The notes: generated by a model from the letters alone, not told the origin. 64,000 nucleotides of DNA from Caldicellulosiruptor morganii (GCF_026810225.1 NZ_CP113865.1:1074001-1138000), one strand, 5' to 3'; positions 40,588-50,331 are shown, numbered from the stretch's first letter. A program made the numbers and translations.

Positions 40588-41885
40588 GAATAATAGAAGA
40601 AAAAATAGAACTTGAAAAATACTTAAGGAGTATTGCTTTTACTGATTATAGAGAAATTGAGGAAATAGAAGAAAAAGTAAAAAAAATAATTACAGATGTG
40701 ATTTTTAGAAAAGACGAAGCCATTTTAGAGTATACAAGACTTTTTGACTGTAAGGAGATAGAGTTTGTAGATTTAACTGTTAAAGAGGATGAGATTGAAC
40801 GAGCTTATCTTGAATGTCAAGAGGAAGAACCAGAGTTTATAGAAGCATTGAAAATAGCTTATGAGAACATCTATCAGTACCATTTAAGACAGAAAGAAGA
40901 AACCTGGCTTTATGTAAAAGGTGATACTATCTTGGGGCAGATAATAAGACCTTTAGAGAAAGTTGGGATATATGTACCCGGTGGAAATGGTTCATATCCT
41001 TCAACCGTTTTGATGAATTCTATTCCTGCCAAAATAGCAGGTGTGAAAGAAATAATTATGGTAACCCCTCCGGATAAACATAAAAAAATAAATAAATACA
41101 CCCTGGCAGCAGCAAAAATATGCGGTATAAATAAGATTTTTAAAGTTGGAGGAGCTCAAGCAATTGCAGCACTGGCAATAGGTACACAGCTTATCCCCAG
41201 GGTAGACAAGATTGTTGGACCGGGGAACATTTATGTGGCAATTGCCAAAAAAGTCCTTTTTGGAGTTGTAGATATTGATTCAGTTGCAGGTCCGAGCGAG
41301 GTTTTGGTTATTGCTGATAGCTCTGCAAATCCAAAGTATGTTGCAGCAGATTTATTGTCTCAGGCAGAGCATGACACAAGGGCAAAAAGTATTTTAATTA
41401 CAACCTCTAAAGAGCTTGCTTTTGAGGTAGTTGAAAATATAAATGAAATGTTAAAAACAAATCCAAATCCGATAGCTTTTCAATCTATTGAAAAAAATGG
41501 TGTAGTAATAATAGTTGAGGATTTAGAAGAAGCAGCAAGCATTTCGAATATTATTTGCCCTGAACATTTGGAGCTTTGCTGTAAAAATCCTGAGGAGTTA
41601 ATCTTTAAAATAAAAAATGCAGGCGCAATTTTTGTAGGAGAATTTTCACCTGAGCCAATTGGTGATTATATTGCTGGTCCAAATCATGTTTTGCCTACGT
41701 CTGGTACAGCACGATTTTTCTCACCTCTTGGCGTCTATGATTTTGTAAAAAGAGTTAGTGTAATAAAATATTCAAAAGATCAATTTTTCAAAGATGCTCC
41801 ACTTGCAATTGAAGTGGCTCAAAAAGAAGGATTTTCGTTTCATGCAAATTCTTTGAAAGTGAGGTTGGAAGATGTTCAGAAGTAA
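40584..41885 (+). CDS. hisD: Histidinol dehydrogenase
   Basis: Oxidises histidinol to histidine in two NAD-dependent steps. The 433-residue protein has GPSEVLVIAD and the zinc and catalytic region around SQAEHDTRA, ICPEHLEL and GPNHVLPTSGTARF. GTG start within the end of hisG; its own end overlaps hisC by 14 bp. Confidence 0.97.
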   Translation: MRIIEEKIELEKYLRSIAFTDYREIEEIEEKVKKIITDVIFRKDEAILEYTRLFDCKEIEFVDLTVKEDEIERAYLECQEEEPEFIEALKIAYENIYQYHLRQKEETWLYVKGDTILGQIIRPLEKVGIYVPGGNGSYPSTVLMNSIPAKIAGVKEIIMVTPPDKHKKINKYTLAAAKICGINKIFKVGGAQAIAALAIGTQLIPRVDKIVGPGNIYVAIAKKVLFGVVDIDSVAGPSEVLVIADSSANPKYVAADLLSQAEHDTRAKSILITTSKELAFEVVENINEMLKTNPNPIAFQSIEKNGVVIIVEDLEEAASISNIICPEHLELCCKNPEELIFKIKNAGAIFVGEFSPEPIGDYIAGPNHVLPTSGTARFFSPLGVYDFVKRVSVIKYSKDQFFKDAPLAIEVAQKEGFSFHANSLKVRLEDVQK

Positions 41886-42927
41886 ACTCCAATTTTTCAC
41901 AAACTATTCAACACCCGTTTTTGAGTATACTGTCAAGGCTGATGCAAATGAAAACCTTTTGGACTATCCTGAGGATCTACAGATTCTCATTGCTGACATT
42001 TTGAACAAGAGTGTGAAAGACTTATGTTTTTATCCCGAGATAAATTCTCAACCTTTAAAACAGGAGCTTGCAAAGTTTTATAACCTCAAAGAGGAAAACT
42101 TTATAATAGGAAATGGTTCGGATCAGATTATCCAGATCATTATCCAGGCTGCTTGTGATAAGGATGATTTTATCTTTACGCTCTATCCATCATTTGCTAT
42201 GTATAAGATTACAGCAGATCTATTTGATGTAAATCACAGTTTTATAGACATTACTCAAAACTGGGAAATTGACGTTGAAGAGACTGTTAAAAAAATAGGG
42301 AAAAATGAAAGGATTAAAGTCATTTTTATTGATACACCGAACAATCCCACTGGTATTGCGTTAGATTATGAAAAGCTCAAGATGATTGTCAAATCATTCC
42401 CGGAGAAATTGGTTGTAATTGACAATGCATACGGTGAATATTGTGATATTGATTATCTGAGTTTAGTTCTTCAGAATGAAAATGTGATAATATTAAAAAC
42501 TTTTTCTAAAATAGGATTTGCAGGAATAAGATGTGGATATGCAATTGGAAATGAAAGGATTATAGAAAATTTACACAAGGTAAAACCCCCCTATAATGTG
42601 AATATACTTTCACAGCAGATTGCGATAAGTTTATTGAAAAATTTTGATAGATTAAAAGATAATATTGACACTGTAAAAAATGAAAGATTGAGAATGGCAA
42701 ATGCATTGAAAAGTTTTTACTTTGTTTTACCTTCTCAGGCAAATTTTATATCAATAGTGGATGATGAGGTGGATTATATCTTTGATTATCTGAAAGATAA
42801 GAAAATTTTAGTCAAAAAATTTGATACGGGCTTTAAAAAACTTTTAAGGATTACGTTGGGTAAGCCTGTGGACAATGATATAATATTAGAAAATCTAATC
42901 AACTACAAAAGGGGTAAACAAATATGA
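41872..42927 (+). CDS. hisC: Histidinol-phosphate aminotransferase
   Basis: PLP enzyme turning imidazole acetol phosphate into histidinol phosphate. The 351-residue protein has DANENLLDYP at the N-terminus, the DTPNNPTG motif and the PLP lysine in KTFSKIGFAGIRCGY. Overlaps hisD (14 bp) and hisB (4 bp). Confidence 0.95.
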   Translation: MFRSKLQFFTNYSTPVFEYTVKADANENLLDYPEDLQILIADILNKSVKDLCFYPEINSQPLKQELAKFYNLKEENFIIGNGSDQIIQIIIQAACDKDDFIFTLYPSFAMYKITADLFDVNHSFIDITQNWEIDVEETVKKIGKNERIKVIFIDTPNNPTGIALDYEKLKMIVKSFPEKLVVIDNAYGEYCDIDYLSLVLQNENVIILKTFSKIGFAGIRCGYAIGNERIIENLHKVKPPYNVNILSQQIAISLLKNFDRLKDNIDTVKNERLRMANALKSFYFVLPSQANFISIVDDEVDYIFDYLKDKKILVKKFDTGFKKLLRITLGKPVDNDIILENLINYKRGKQI

Positions 42928-43508
42928 ATGTGCGTATTGCTGAGGTCCAGAGAAAAACTAAGGAAACCGAAATCAAAATAGTCCTGAACATAGACGGACA
43001 AGGGGATTACAAAATCTCAACAGGGATAGGTTTTTTTGATCACATGCTTCAGCTATTTTCACATCATGGTAAATTTGATGTTCAGCTTGAGGCAAAAGGA
43101 GATCTTTACATCGACGACCATCATACTATTGAGGATGTTGGAATAGTTTTAGGTCAGGCATTTTTGAAAGCTCTATCCGACAAAAAGGGTATAAAGAGGT
43201 ATTCCCATACAATTTTGCCTATGGATGAGGCACTTGTGATGGTTGCAATTGATATATCTGGTAGGTCTTATTTAGCTTTTGATGTTGATTTTAAACTCCC
43301 AAAACTCGGAGAAATGACTTCTCAGATGGTGGTAGAGTTTTTCAGGGCGTTTGTTTCTTCTGCCAAAGTTACTCTTCATATAAAGAAAATATCAGGTGAA
43401 AATGACCATCATATCTGTGAAGCTATTTTTAAAGCTTTTGGCAGGGTTTTGAAAGATGCATGTACTGTTGTGGATGATAAAATACCATCATCAAAAGGAG
43501 TGCTGTGA
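42924..43508 (+). CDS. hisB: Imidazoleglycerol-phosphate dehydratase
   Basis: Manganese-dependent dehydratase of 194 residues, the single-function form without a phosphatase domain. Metal-binding motifs GFFDHMLQLFSHHG, DDHHTIEDVG and the later DHHICEAIFKAFG are intact. Because this HisB carries no phosphatase and no other phosphatase is in the operon, histidinol-phosphate phosphatase must be encoded elsewhere. Confidence 0.97.
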   Translation: MNVRIAEVQRKTKETEIKIVLNIDGQGDYKISTGIGFFDHMLQLFSHHGKFDVQLEAKGDLYIDDHHTIEDVGIVLGQAFLKALSDKKGIKRYSHTILPMDEALVMVAIDISGRSYLAFDVDFKLPKLGEMTSQMVVEFFRAFVSSAKVTLHIKKISGENDHHICEAIFKAFGRVLKDACTVVDDKIPSSKGVL

Positions 43509-44116
43509 GTTTGAAAAGGATATGTATAATAGACTATGGAATGGGTAACCTGAGAAGTGTAGGGAAAGCATTTGAGTATCTGGGATTTGCTCCTATTATT
43601 ACATCAAACAAAGAGGAAATTGAAAGGTATGATGCAATAGTTTTGCCAGGAGTTGGTGCTTTTGATGTGGCTTACAAGAATCTTGAAAAGTTGGGTTTAA
43701 TTGAAGTTTTAAAAAAAAGATTAAATGAGGTAATTTTTCTTGGCATATGTTTGGGATATCAATTGCTTTATGACTTTAGTGAAGAGGGGAATTGTGAGGG
43801 GCTAAAAGTATTAAGAGGAGATGTAAGAAAGTTTCCACAAAAGCAAAATATCAAAATTCCTCATATGGGATGGAATAAAATAAAAGTGAGGGGGACATCC
43901 AGGCTCTTGAAAGGCCTGGATGGGCAATATGTTTATTTTGTTCACTCATTCTATGTTGATAACAAAAACAAGGAGATTGTTTCATCTACGTGTGAACATG
44001 GAATAGAATTCGACTCTTCTATAGAAATGGGAAATATTTTTGCAACCCAGTTTCATCCAGAAAAAAGTGGTGAAGTGGGACTTGAAATTTTAAAAAATTT
44101 TGGGGGATTGATATGA
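43505..44116 (+). CDS. hisH: Imidazole glycerol phosphate synthase, glutaminase subunit
   Basis: Class I glutamine amidotransferase (203 residues) that gives ammonia to HisF. The nucleophile Cys lies in GICLGYQ, and His-Glu in FHPEKSG. The GTG start overlaps the hisB stop, and it ends in a 4-bp overlap with hisA. Confidence 0.96.
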   Translation: MSLKRICIIDYGMGNLRSVGKAFEYLGFAPIITSNKEEIERYDAIVLPGVGAFDVAYKNLEKLGLIEVLKKRLNEVIFLGICLGYQLLYDFSEEGNCEGLKVLRGDVRKFPQKQNIKIPHMGWNKIKVRGTSRLLKGLDGQYVYFVHSFYVDNKNKEIVSSTCEHGIEFDSSIEMGNIFATQFHPEKSGEVGLEILKNFGGLI

Positions 44117-44823
44117 TTATAATACCTGCAATAGATATAATTGGTGGTAGATGTGTAAGACTTTCTCAGGGAGACTATAATAAAATACAGGAATATAGCT
44201 CAGACCCTGTGCAGCAGGCAATTTTCTTTGAAAAAGAAGGTGCTAAATACCTTCACGTGGTTGACTTGGAAGGAGCAAAGGCAGGCAACCCGGCTAACTT
44301 TGAAGTTATAAGGAGGATAAAACAAAGTACAAATTTGACTGTACAATGCGGTGGCGGCATAAGAGATGAAGCGACTATAAGCAATTATCTGCTGGCTGGA
44401 ATTAATTACATTATTCTGGGTTCCATTATTTTTAAAAACCCTGAATTTGTTAAAAATGCACTTAAAAAATATGGAAGTGAAAGGTTTATAGCTTCACTTG
44501 ACTTTGAAGATGGATTTTTGAAACTTTCTGGCTGGCAGGAGTCGACAAAAATTTCGGTAAAAGAAGGGATTGTTCATATTAAAAATCTTGGTTTTCAAAG
44601 GCTCATATACACCGATATAAAAACAGATGGAATGTTAAAAGGTCATAACTTTGAGGCAGCAAGTTATATTCGAAGGTTATTCGATGGATTTTTGATCTCG
44701 TCAGGTGGGATTTCCTCGAAAGATGATATTTTGCGACTAAAGGATATAGGCACAGATGCTGTAATTATTGGCAAGGCTCTTTATACAGGTCATATTAGTC
44801 TAAAAGAAGTGATAAATATATAA
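44113..44823 (+). CDS. hisA: Phosphoribosylformimino-AICAR-P isomerase
   Basis: TIM-barrel isomerase of 236 residues. Asp8 (PAIDIIGG) is the general base and the second phosphate-binding half contains TDIKTDGMLKG and SSGGISSKDD. Sits between hisH and hisF as usual. Confidence 0.96.
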   Translation: MIIIPAIDIIGGRCVRLSQGDYNKIQEYSSDPVQQAIFFEKEGAKYLHVVDLEGAKAGNPANFEVIRRIKQSTNLTVQCGGGIRDEATISNYLLAGINYIILGSIIFKNPEFVKNALKKYGSERFIASLDFEDGFLKLSGWQESTKISVKEGIVHIKNLGFQRLIYTDIKTDGMLKGHNFEAASYIRRLFDGFLISSGGISSKDDILRLKDIGTDAVIIGKALYTGHISLKEVINI

Positions 44824-44852
44824 AAACCGGTAATAGAAGGAGAAGATGACTT

Positions 44853-45605
44853 ATGGTTGCCAAAAGAATTATCCCATGTCTTGATGTTGACAGGGGAAGA
44901 GTGGTAAAAGGTATAAACTTTTTAAACCTTGTTGATGCAGGTGACCCTGTTGAATGTGCTCAAAAATATAATCAGCTCGGTGCAGATGAGCTTGTATTTT
45001 TAGATATTACTGCCTCATATGAAGAGAGAAATATAATGCTTGAAGTTGTGAAGAAGGTTGCTGAGAGGGTATTCATTCCCTTTACAGTAGGTGGTGGTAT
45101 AAGAGACATAGAGGATATACGAAATCTGCTGCTTGCCGGAGCTGATAAAGTATCAATAAATTCAGCAGCGGTAAAGAATCCTGATTTGATAGAAAAATCT
45201 GCTAAAATTTTTGGTTCTCAATGTATCGTTGTTGCAATAGATGCAAAGAAACACAGAGATGGCTTTCACGTATATATAAACGGTGGTAGGGTTGATACAG
45301 GACTTGATGCCATAAAGTGGGCAAAAGAGGTTGAAAAAAGAGGAGCAGGTGAGATACTTTTGACCTCAATGGACAGAGATGGTACAAAAGCTGGTTATGA
45401 TTTAGAATTAACCCGGGCTGTATGTTCTGAGGTCAATATTCCTGTAATTGCATCAGGCGGTGCTGGTAATTATGATCATTTCCTGGAAGTTTTTAAGGTA
45501 GGTGCTGATGCAGCATTGGCTGCCTCGGTTTTTCATTTTGGTGAAATTTTGATTGGTGATTTAAAGCAGTTTTTGAAAAATCATAATATTGAGGTGAGAA
45601 CATAA
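44853..45605 (+). CDS. hisF: Imidazole glycerol phosphate synthase, cyclase subunit
   Basis: TIM-barrel cyclase of 250 residues that forms IGP and AICAR with ammonia from HisH. Catalytic Asp11 in [14 protein letters not shown] and Asp130-type region [10 protein letters not shown] are present. AGAAGGAGAAG precedes the start, 29 bp after hisA. Confidence 0.97.
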   Translation: MVAKRIIPCLDVDRGRVVKGINFLNLVDAGDPVECAQKYNQLGADELVFLDITASYEERNIMLEVVKKVAERVFIPFTVGGGIRDIEDIRNLLLAGADKVSINSAAVKNPDLIEKSAKIFGSQCIVVAIDAKKHRDGFHVYINGGRVDTGLDAIKWAKEVEKRGAGEILLTSMDRDGTKAGYDLELTRAVCSEVNIPVIASGGAGNYDHFLEVFKVGADAALAASVFHFGEILIGDLKQFLKNHNIEVRT

Positions 45606-45606
45606 A

Positions 45607-46224
45607 ATGTTGGATCTATCGTTAATCAAGTTTGACCAAAACGGGCTTATTCCAGTTGTTGTTCAGGATATTAGAACAAACGAGGTTTTGATGTTGGCAT
45701 ACATGAATCAAGAAAGCATAAAACTTACACTTGAAACTGGATATATGCATTATTTTAGTAGAAGTAGAAACAAGATATGGAAAAAGGGAGAGACATCAGG
45801 GAATTTCCAGAAGGTAAGATCATTGTATGTTGATTGCGACGGGGATGCCATATTAGCAATTGTTGAACAAACAGGGGTTGCGTGCCATACGGGCAATAAA
45901 AGCTGCTTCTTTACAAATTTTTTTGGTCAGGATAAAAAAAGCGAGGTTGATATTCTTTTTAGACTAATTGAGACAATAAATGATAGAAAGAGAAATAAAA
46001 TAGAAGGATCATATACATGTTATTTGTTTGAAAAAGGTCTTGACAAGATACTCAAGAAAGTAGGAGAAGAGGCTACTGAGGTTGTAATTGGTGCAAAAAA
46101 TGAATCAAAACAAGAAATAATATATGAAATAAGTGATCTTGTTTATCACTTGAGCGTTCTGCTTTCATATTTTGATTTAGATTGGACAGAGATATTCAAG
46201 AGTTTAGAAGAAAGAAGAAAATAA
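45607..46224 (+). CDS. hisIE: Fused phosphoribosyl-AMP cyclohydrolase / phosphoribosyl-ATP pyrophosphatase
   Basis: Two-domain enzyme for steps 2 and 3 of histidine synthesis (205 residues). The N-terminal HisI domain has the zinc and metal residues in YVDCDGDAIL and GVACHTGNKSCF; the C-terminal HisE domain has VGEEATEVVIGAKN. Last gene of the his operon. Confidence 0.96.
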   Translation: MLDLSLIKFDQNGLIPVVVQDIRTNEVLMLAYMNQESIKLTLETGYMHYFSRSRNKIWKKGETSGNFQKVRSLYVDCDGDAILAIVEQTGVACHTGNKSCFFTNFFGQDKKSEVDILFRLIETINDRKRNKIEGSYTCYLFEKGLDKILKKVGEEATEVVIGAKNESKQEIIYEISDLVYHLSVLLSYFDLDWTEIFKSLEERRK

Positions 46225-46268
46225 AAGCTTTTTTTGAGATTTTCCTGTTTAAAAGCTGAAAAATATTG

Positions 46269-46308
46269 TATAATATAAATGTTGACAACTTTATTACTTC
46301 AGTTGACA
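46269..46308 (+). promoter_or_regulatory. -10 and GTTGACA direct repeats before the GDP-mannose gene
   Basis: TATAAT at 46269-46274 is followed by GTTGACA at 46281-46287 and again at 46302-46308, exactly 21 bp apart (two helical turns). They could be operator half-sites or a second -35. No good -35 pairs with the TATAAT. Confidence 0.35.
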
Positions 46309-46323
46309 GGGAGGGGTTTAAGA

Positions 46324-47403
46324 ATGCAAAAGTTTGCAGTGGTTATGGCAGGTGGCGGCGGTACACGGTTCTGGCCATTATCGAGAAGTTCATCGCCCAA
46401 GCAGTTTTTAAACCTCTCTGGGAATGACATATTAATCAACGAAACTATTGATAGAATTTCCAAGGTAATTCCAAAACAGAATATATTCATTGTAACAAAT
46501 ATAAATCAGAAGGAAATGATAGAAAAGGTTTTAGACAGCGAGATTAACAGGAATAATATCATCTATGAACCGATTGGCAGAAATACAGCTGCTTGTATTT
46601 TATACGCAGCACTCAAGATTAAAAAGTTACATGAAGATGGAATAATGTGTGTGTTTCCTTCTGACCATTATATAAAAGACAATGAAGGTTTTGCTGAAGT
46701 TCTAAATACCTGTATTGAGATTGCAGAAAAGTCTGATAAACTGATAACAATTGGAATAAATCCAACCTTCCCTTCAACTGGATATGGATATATTAAATTT
46801 GATAAAGATTCACATGACAAGTATGATAATAAAGCTTATGACGTTTTGGAATTTGTTGAAAAACCCTCATTTGACAGGGCGAAAGCTTATATAAAAAGCG
46901 GTAATTATCTTTGGAACAGTGGTATGTTTGTATGGAGGCTTGATACAATTATCCAAAACTTTAATAGATTTTTACCGAGGATATACAATAAGTTTTATTC
47001 TGTCTATGAGTATCTATGGACAGAAGAAGAATTCAGATATGTGAGTGATATATATCCAGTCTTGCAGGATATCTCTATTGACTATGGTATAATGGAAAGA
47101 GCTGATGAAGTTGTTGTTGTGCCAGGAGATTTTGGATGGAATGATGTGGGTTCATGGGATTCATTGGGAGCAATTTTCCCGCCAGATGATGATGGTAATA
47201 TTATAAAAGCACTTCATGTTGGTATAGATACACGTGACTGTATAATTTATGGCAATAACAGGCTTATTGCTACAATAAATGTATCGGATGTTATCATTGC
47301 AGAGACAGAGGATGCTGTTTTGGTCTGTGCTAAAAATAGAGCTCAGGATGTTAAAAAGATTGTCGAAATGCTAAAAGAAAAGAAGTTGGACAAGTTTATA
47401 TAA
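46324..47403 (+). CDS. manC: Mannose-1-phosphate guanylyltransferase
   Basis: Makes GDP-mannose for polysaccharides or glycoproteins. The 359-residue protein has the nucleotidyltransferase motif GGGGTRFWPLSRSSSPKQF, FVEKPSFDRA and the segment NSGMFVWR. No fused isomerase domain is present. ATG 46324 with GGGAGGGG upstream is preferred over the start at 46279. murJ follows closely. Confidence 0.92.
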   Translation: MQKFAVVMAGGGGTRFWPLSRSSSPKQFLNLSGNDILINETIDRISKVIPKQNIFIVTNINQKEMIEKVLDSEINRNNIIYEPIGRNTAACILYAALKIKKLHEDGIMCVFPSDHYIKDNEGFAEVLNTCIEIAEKSDKLITIGINPTFPSTGYGYIKFDKDSHDKYDNKAYDVLEFVEKPSFDRAKAYIKSGNYLWNSGMFVWRLDTIIQNFNRFLPRIYNKFYSVYEYLWTEEEFRYVSDIYPVLQDISIDYGIMERADEVVVVPGDFGWNDVGSWDSLGAIFPPDDDGNIIKALHVGIDTRDCIIYGNNRLIATINVSDVIIAETEDAVLVCAKNRAQDVKKIVEMLKEKKLDKFI

Positions 47404-47424
47404 AGTTGGGAAAGGCGGTCTTGA

Positions 47425-48993
47425 ATGGACAATACAAAAAGGATTACAAAAGCTACTTTTTTAGTAGTATTAGCAACAATACTTTCTAAAATATTTGGAT
47501 TTTTGCGCGAGGTTGTTTTAGGCGCATTTTATGGAACAAGCTACAAATTGGATGCTTTAATTTCTGCCCAGCTGTTGCCGGGCGTTTTTTTTGCAAGTAT
47601 TCTGGCTTCTTTTTCAACAACTTTTATTCCTATATATAATGAAATAGTTGTAAAAGCAGGCAAACAAAAGGCAAATAAATTTGTAAATAAGTCTCTTTTT
47701 TTAATTTCAATTTGTGCTCTTTTTATTGCAATTCTGGGTTGTATATTTTCACCTTTTATAGTTGATTTAATATTCAAAGGTTTTGATTTGCAAAGAAAAG
47801 CGCTTACCTCTTCTCTTATGCAAATAACATTTTTTTATATAATCTTTTTGGGAGCGAATTATATCTTTCAGGCTTTTCTGCAGTCAAATGAGAATTTTAT
47901 TGTTCCAGTATTGGTAGGGCTTCCATTTAATGCAATAATTATTTTTTCAGTCTTTTTCAAAAAATTCTTTGATATTTATGCTGTTGCGATTGCTTTTGTT
48001 TTAGGATATTTTTCAATGGTTATATTTCAAATTCCGTTTGCCAGAAAAAAAGGCTTCAAGTTGGAACTTGATTTCAATGTAAAGGACGAGTACATACAGA
48101 AGATGTTTAGACTTGTGTTACCGGTTTTTGTAGGTTCTTCTGTGATCTCATTAAATTCTTTTGTAGATAGATATTTGGCTTCGTATTTACAGCAAGGTAG
48201 CATTTCTGCTTTAAACTATGCTGAGAAGCTAAACGGACTGGTTTATGGCATTTTCAGTGCTTCGATATCGACGGTGATTTACCCGTATCTGTCAAGATTT
48301 TTTTCAACCGATAAAAAAGAAGAATTTAAAAGGTATTTAAAGCTCTCAATCAACTCCCTTATTTTAATAATGGTTCCAATAACATTTGGAATTTTGGTTC
48401 TAAGTACTGAGATAGTCCAGGTAGTCTATGAAAGAGGAGCATTTGATAAAAAGTCCACATACCTTACAAGTGGTGCTCTTATGTTTTTTTCCTTGGGGTA
48501 TTTAGGCTATGCAGTGAGAGATGTACTTAGCAGAACATTTTATTCAATTCAGGATACATTAACACCTATGAAAAACGGAATAATTGCTGTTTTTGTAAAT
48601 ATTGGACTGAACATAGTTCTTGTCAGATTTTTGCAGCACAGAGGTTTAGCACTGGGTACGAGCATAGTTGCCTATGTTTCTGTTTTTTTACTTTTAAGAA
48701 GTTTGGTTGTGAAAATAGGAAAAATAGAATTCAAAAACTCATTTGTTGTGCTTTTAAAATCAATTTTTGCTTCAATATGTATGGTATTGACCATGATGAT
48801 TGCTAAAAAGTTTATTAATATACAGACATCATATATATTTTTAACACGTACAATTAACTTGGCAATCAAGATATTTTGCGGAATTATTTCATACTCAATA
48901 GTAATTTATATTTTGAAAGTTAATGAAATCAAATGGTTGTTTGAAAACTCAAAAATTGCAATAAGCAAAATCATAAAGTTAAATGCAAAATGA
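47425..48993 (+). CDS. murJ: MurJ/MviN family lipid flippase
   Basis: Integral membrane protein of 522 residues with about 14 helices, family of lipid II flippases. The N-terminus shows SKIFGFLREVVLGAFYG and the middle SVISLNSFVDRYLASYL with its charged residues. Linkage to a GDP-mannose gene leaves open a role in another lipid-linked sugar. Its last 23 bp overlap the converging acetyltransferase gene. Confidence 0.88.
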   Translation: MDNTKRITKATFLVVLATILSKIFGFLREVVLGAFYGTSYKLDALISAQLLPGVFFASILASFSTTFIPIYNEIVVKAGKQKANKFVNKSLFLISICALFIAILGCIFSPFIVDLIFKGFDLQRKALTSSLMQITFFYIIFLGANYIFQAFLQSNENFIVPVLVGLPFNAIIIFSVFFKKFFDIYAVAIAFVLGYFSMVIFQIPFARKKGFKLELDFNVKDEYIQKMFRLVLPVFVGSSVISLNSFVDRYLASYLQQGSISALNYAEKLNGLVYGIFSASISTVIYPYLSRFFSTDKKEEFKRYLKLSINSLILIMVPITFGILVLSTEIVQVVYERGAFDKKSTYLTSGALMFFSLGYLGYAVRDVLSRTFYSIQDTLTPMKNGIIAVFVNIGLNIVLVRFLQHRGLALGTSIVAYVSVFLLLRSLVVKIGKIEFKNSFVVLLKSIFASICMVLTMMIAKKFINIQTSYIFLTRTINLAIKIFCGIISYSIVIYILKVNEIKWLFENSKIAISKIIKLNAK

Positions 48994-49459
48994 TTATACT
49001 TAAGTATCTACCGAATTTATAGCCCACATGTTTCAGCATTCCAACTTCTGTAAATCCTAAAGATTTGTGAAGATTGAGGCTTGGCTGGTTTTCTGCACAG
49101 ATTTTGGCAATTATATTTTTGATTTGGTCTTCTTTTGCTTTTTCAATTAAAAATTTCAAAAGCATTTTTCCTATACCTCTTCCTCTGTAAAGATAGTGTA
49201 TATAAAGAGAATCTTCAACAGTAAGGGAATATCCTTCTTTTTCTGAAAAGGGGGAAAGGTATCCGTATCCAATTATAAGTTTTGAATTGTTCTCAACTAC
49301 ATAAATTGGATTTTTAGGACCGTGCCTATCGAAAATTTTTAAAAAATCTTCGGTGGATTTGGGTCTTATGTCAAATGTTGAAGTTGAGTTTAAGACCTCA
49401 TAATTATAGATTGATAAAATTTGCGGTATGTCAGAAATTGTAGCTTTTCTTATAACCAT
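48971..49459 (-). CDS. GNAT family N-acetyltransferase
   Basis: A 162-residue acetyltransferase close to the phosphinothricin-acetyltransferase-like group. The acetyl-CoA loop YRGRGIGKMLLKFL and the ENQPSLNLHKSLGFTEVG motif are clear. The substrate is unknown. The gene ends inside murJ on the opposite strand (23 bp tail overlap). Confidence 0.88.
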   Translation of the reverse strand: MVIRKATISDIPQILSIYNYEVLNSTSTFDIRPKSTEDFLKIFDRHGPKNPIYVVENNSKLIIGYGYLSPFSEKEGYSLTVEDSLYIHYLYRGRGIGKMLLKFLIEKAKEDQIKNIIAKICAENQPSLNLHKSLGFTEVGMLKHVGYKFGRYLSIIILHLTL

Positions 49460-49519
49460 TTAAGATCAATGCCTCCTTTGCGATTATTTTAATTTTTTTA
49501 AAAAAGGAGTGAGTAAAAG

Positions 49520-50161
49520 ATTACAAAAACACAAAAGGCGATATATGTAGTAGAGAAACTTTTAAAGTTGTACCCTGACCCAAAGTGTACTTTAAAATAT
49601 AATAAACCATATGAGCTTTTAATAGCAACAATTTTAGCCGCGCAAAGTACAGATGAACGTGTGAATAAGATAACTCCCAAACTCTTTAAAAAATATCCTT
49701 CTCTTGAACATATCGCCAATGCTGATTTGGAAGAGTTAGAAGAAGATATAAAATCTGTAGGATTTTATAAGAATAAAGCAAAGAATATAAAAGAAACAGC
49801 AAAGCTTCTTCTTGAAAAGTACAATGGTATGTTGCCGGATAATATTGAGGAATTAACAACCCTAAAAGGTGTTGGGAGAAAAACTGCAAATGTTGTAATG
49901 GCTAACATCTATGGAGTACCCTCTGTAATTGTTGATACTCATTGTATGAGACTTTCAAACAGAATTGGTTTTGTAAGCAGTAAAGATCCTGATAAAATAG
50001 AAATTGAACTAAGAAAAATAGTTCCCCGGGATATGTACACTGTATTTAGTAATCTCATGGTTTATCATGGGAGAGCTGTATGCAAAGCAAGAAAACCAAA
50101 GTGCAATGAGTGCGTTATAAATAATGTGTGTGACTTTTACAGTTCTCAAAGTGATTTATGA
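49520..50161 (+). CDS. nth: Endonuclease III with a non-standard start
   Basis: DNA glycosylase/AP lyase for oxidised pyrimidines. The 213-residue reading has the helix-hairpin-helix LKGVGRKTANVV with its catalytic Lys, the Asp in VDTHCMRLSNR, and the four 4Fe-4S cysteines near the C-terminus (C-x6-C-x2-C-x5-C). Homology needs about 16 residues before YPDPKC, but the first standard start in frame is TTG 49568, at that point. Upstream the frame reads from ATT 49520, 10 bp after AAGGAG. The start is therefore either ATT or lost by a one-base deletion. Confidence 0.85.
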   Translation: MTKTQKAIYVVEKLLKLYPDPKCTLKYNKPYELLIATILAAQSTDERVNKITPKLFKKYPSLEHIANADLEELEEDIKSVGFYKNKAKNIKETAKLLLEKYNGMLPDNIEELTTLKGVGRKTANVVMANIYGVPSVIVDTHCMRLSNRIGFVSSKDPDKIEIELRKIVPRDMYTVFSNLMVYHGRAVCKARKPKCNECVINNVCDFYSSQSDL

Positions 50162-50296
50162 ACCGTTTTTTGAAATTTGTGAGGTAATATTGGAAATAAT
50201 GAATAATAAGTTAGAATCAAAATGCAATAAGTGAGGAATTTTTTAACAAAATTTTCCTATAAACTCTTGACACTATCCAAAAAAAAAGTTAATATG

Positions 50297-50325
50297 TTGA
50301 AAACTCAAGTAATCTGTGATATACT
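50297..50325 (+). promoter_or_regulatory. Promoter of the 6S-like RNA
   Basis: TTGAAA (50297-50302) and TATACT (50320-50325) are 17 bp apart; a further TTGACA with TAATAT lies some 30 bp upstream. Confidence 0.6.
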
Positions 50326-50331
50326 TAAATT

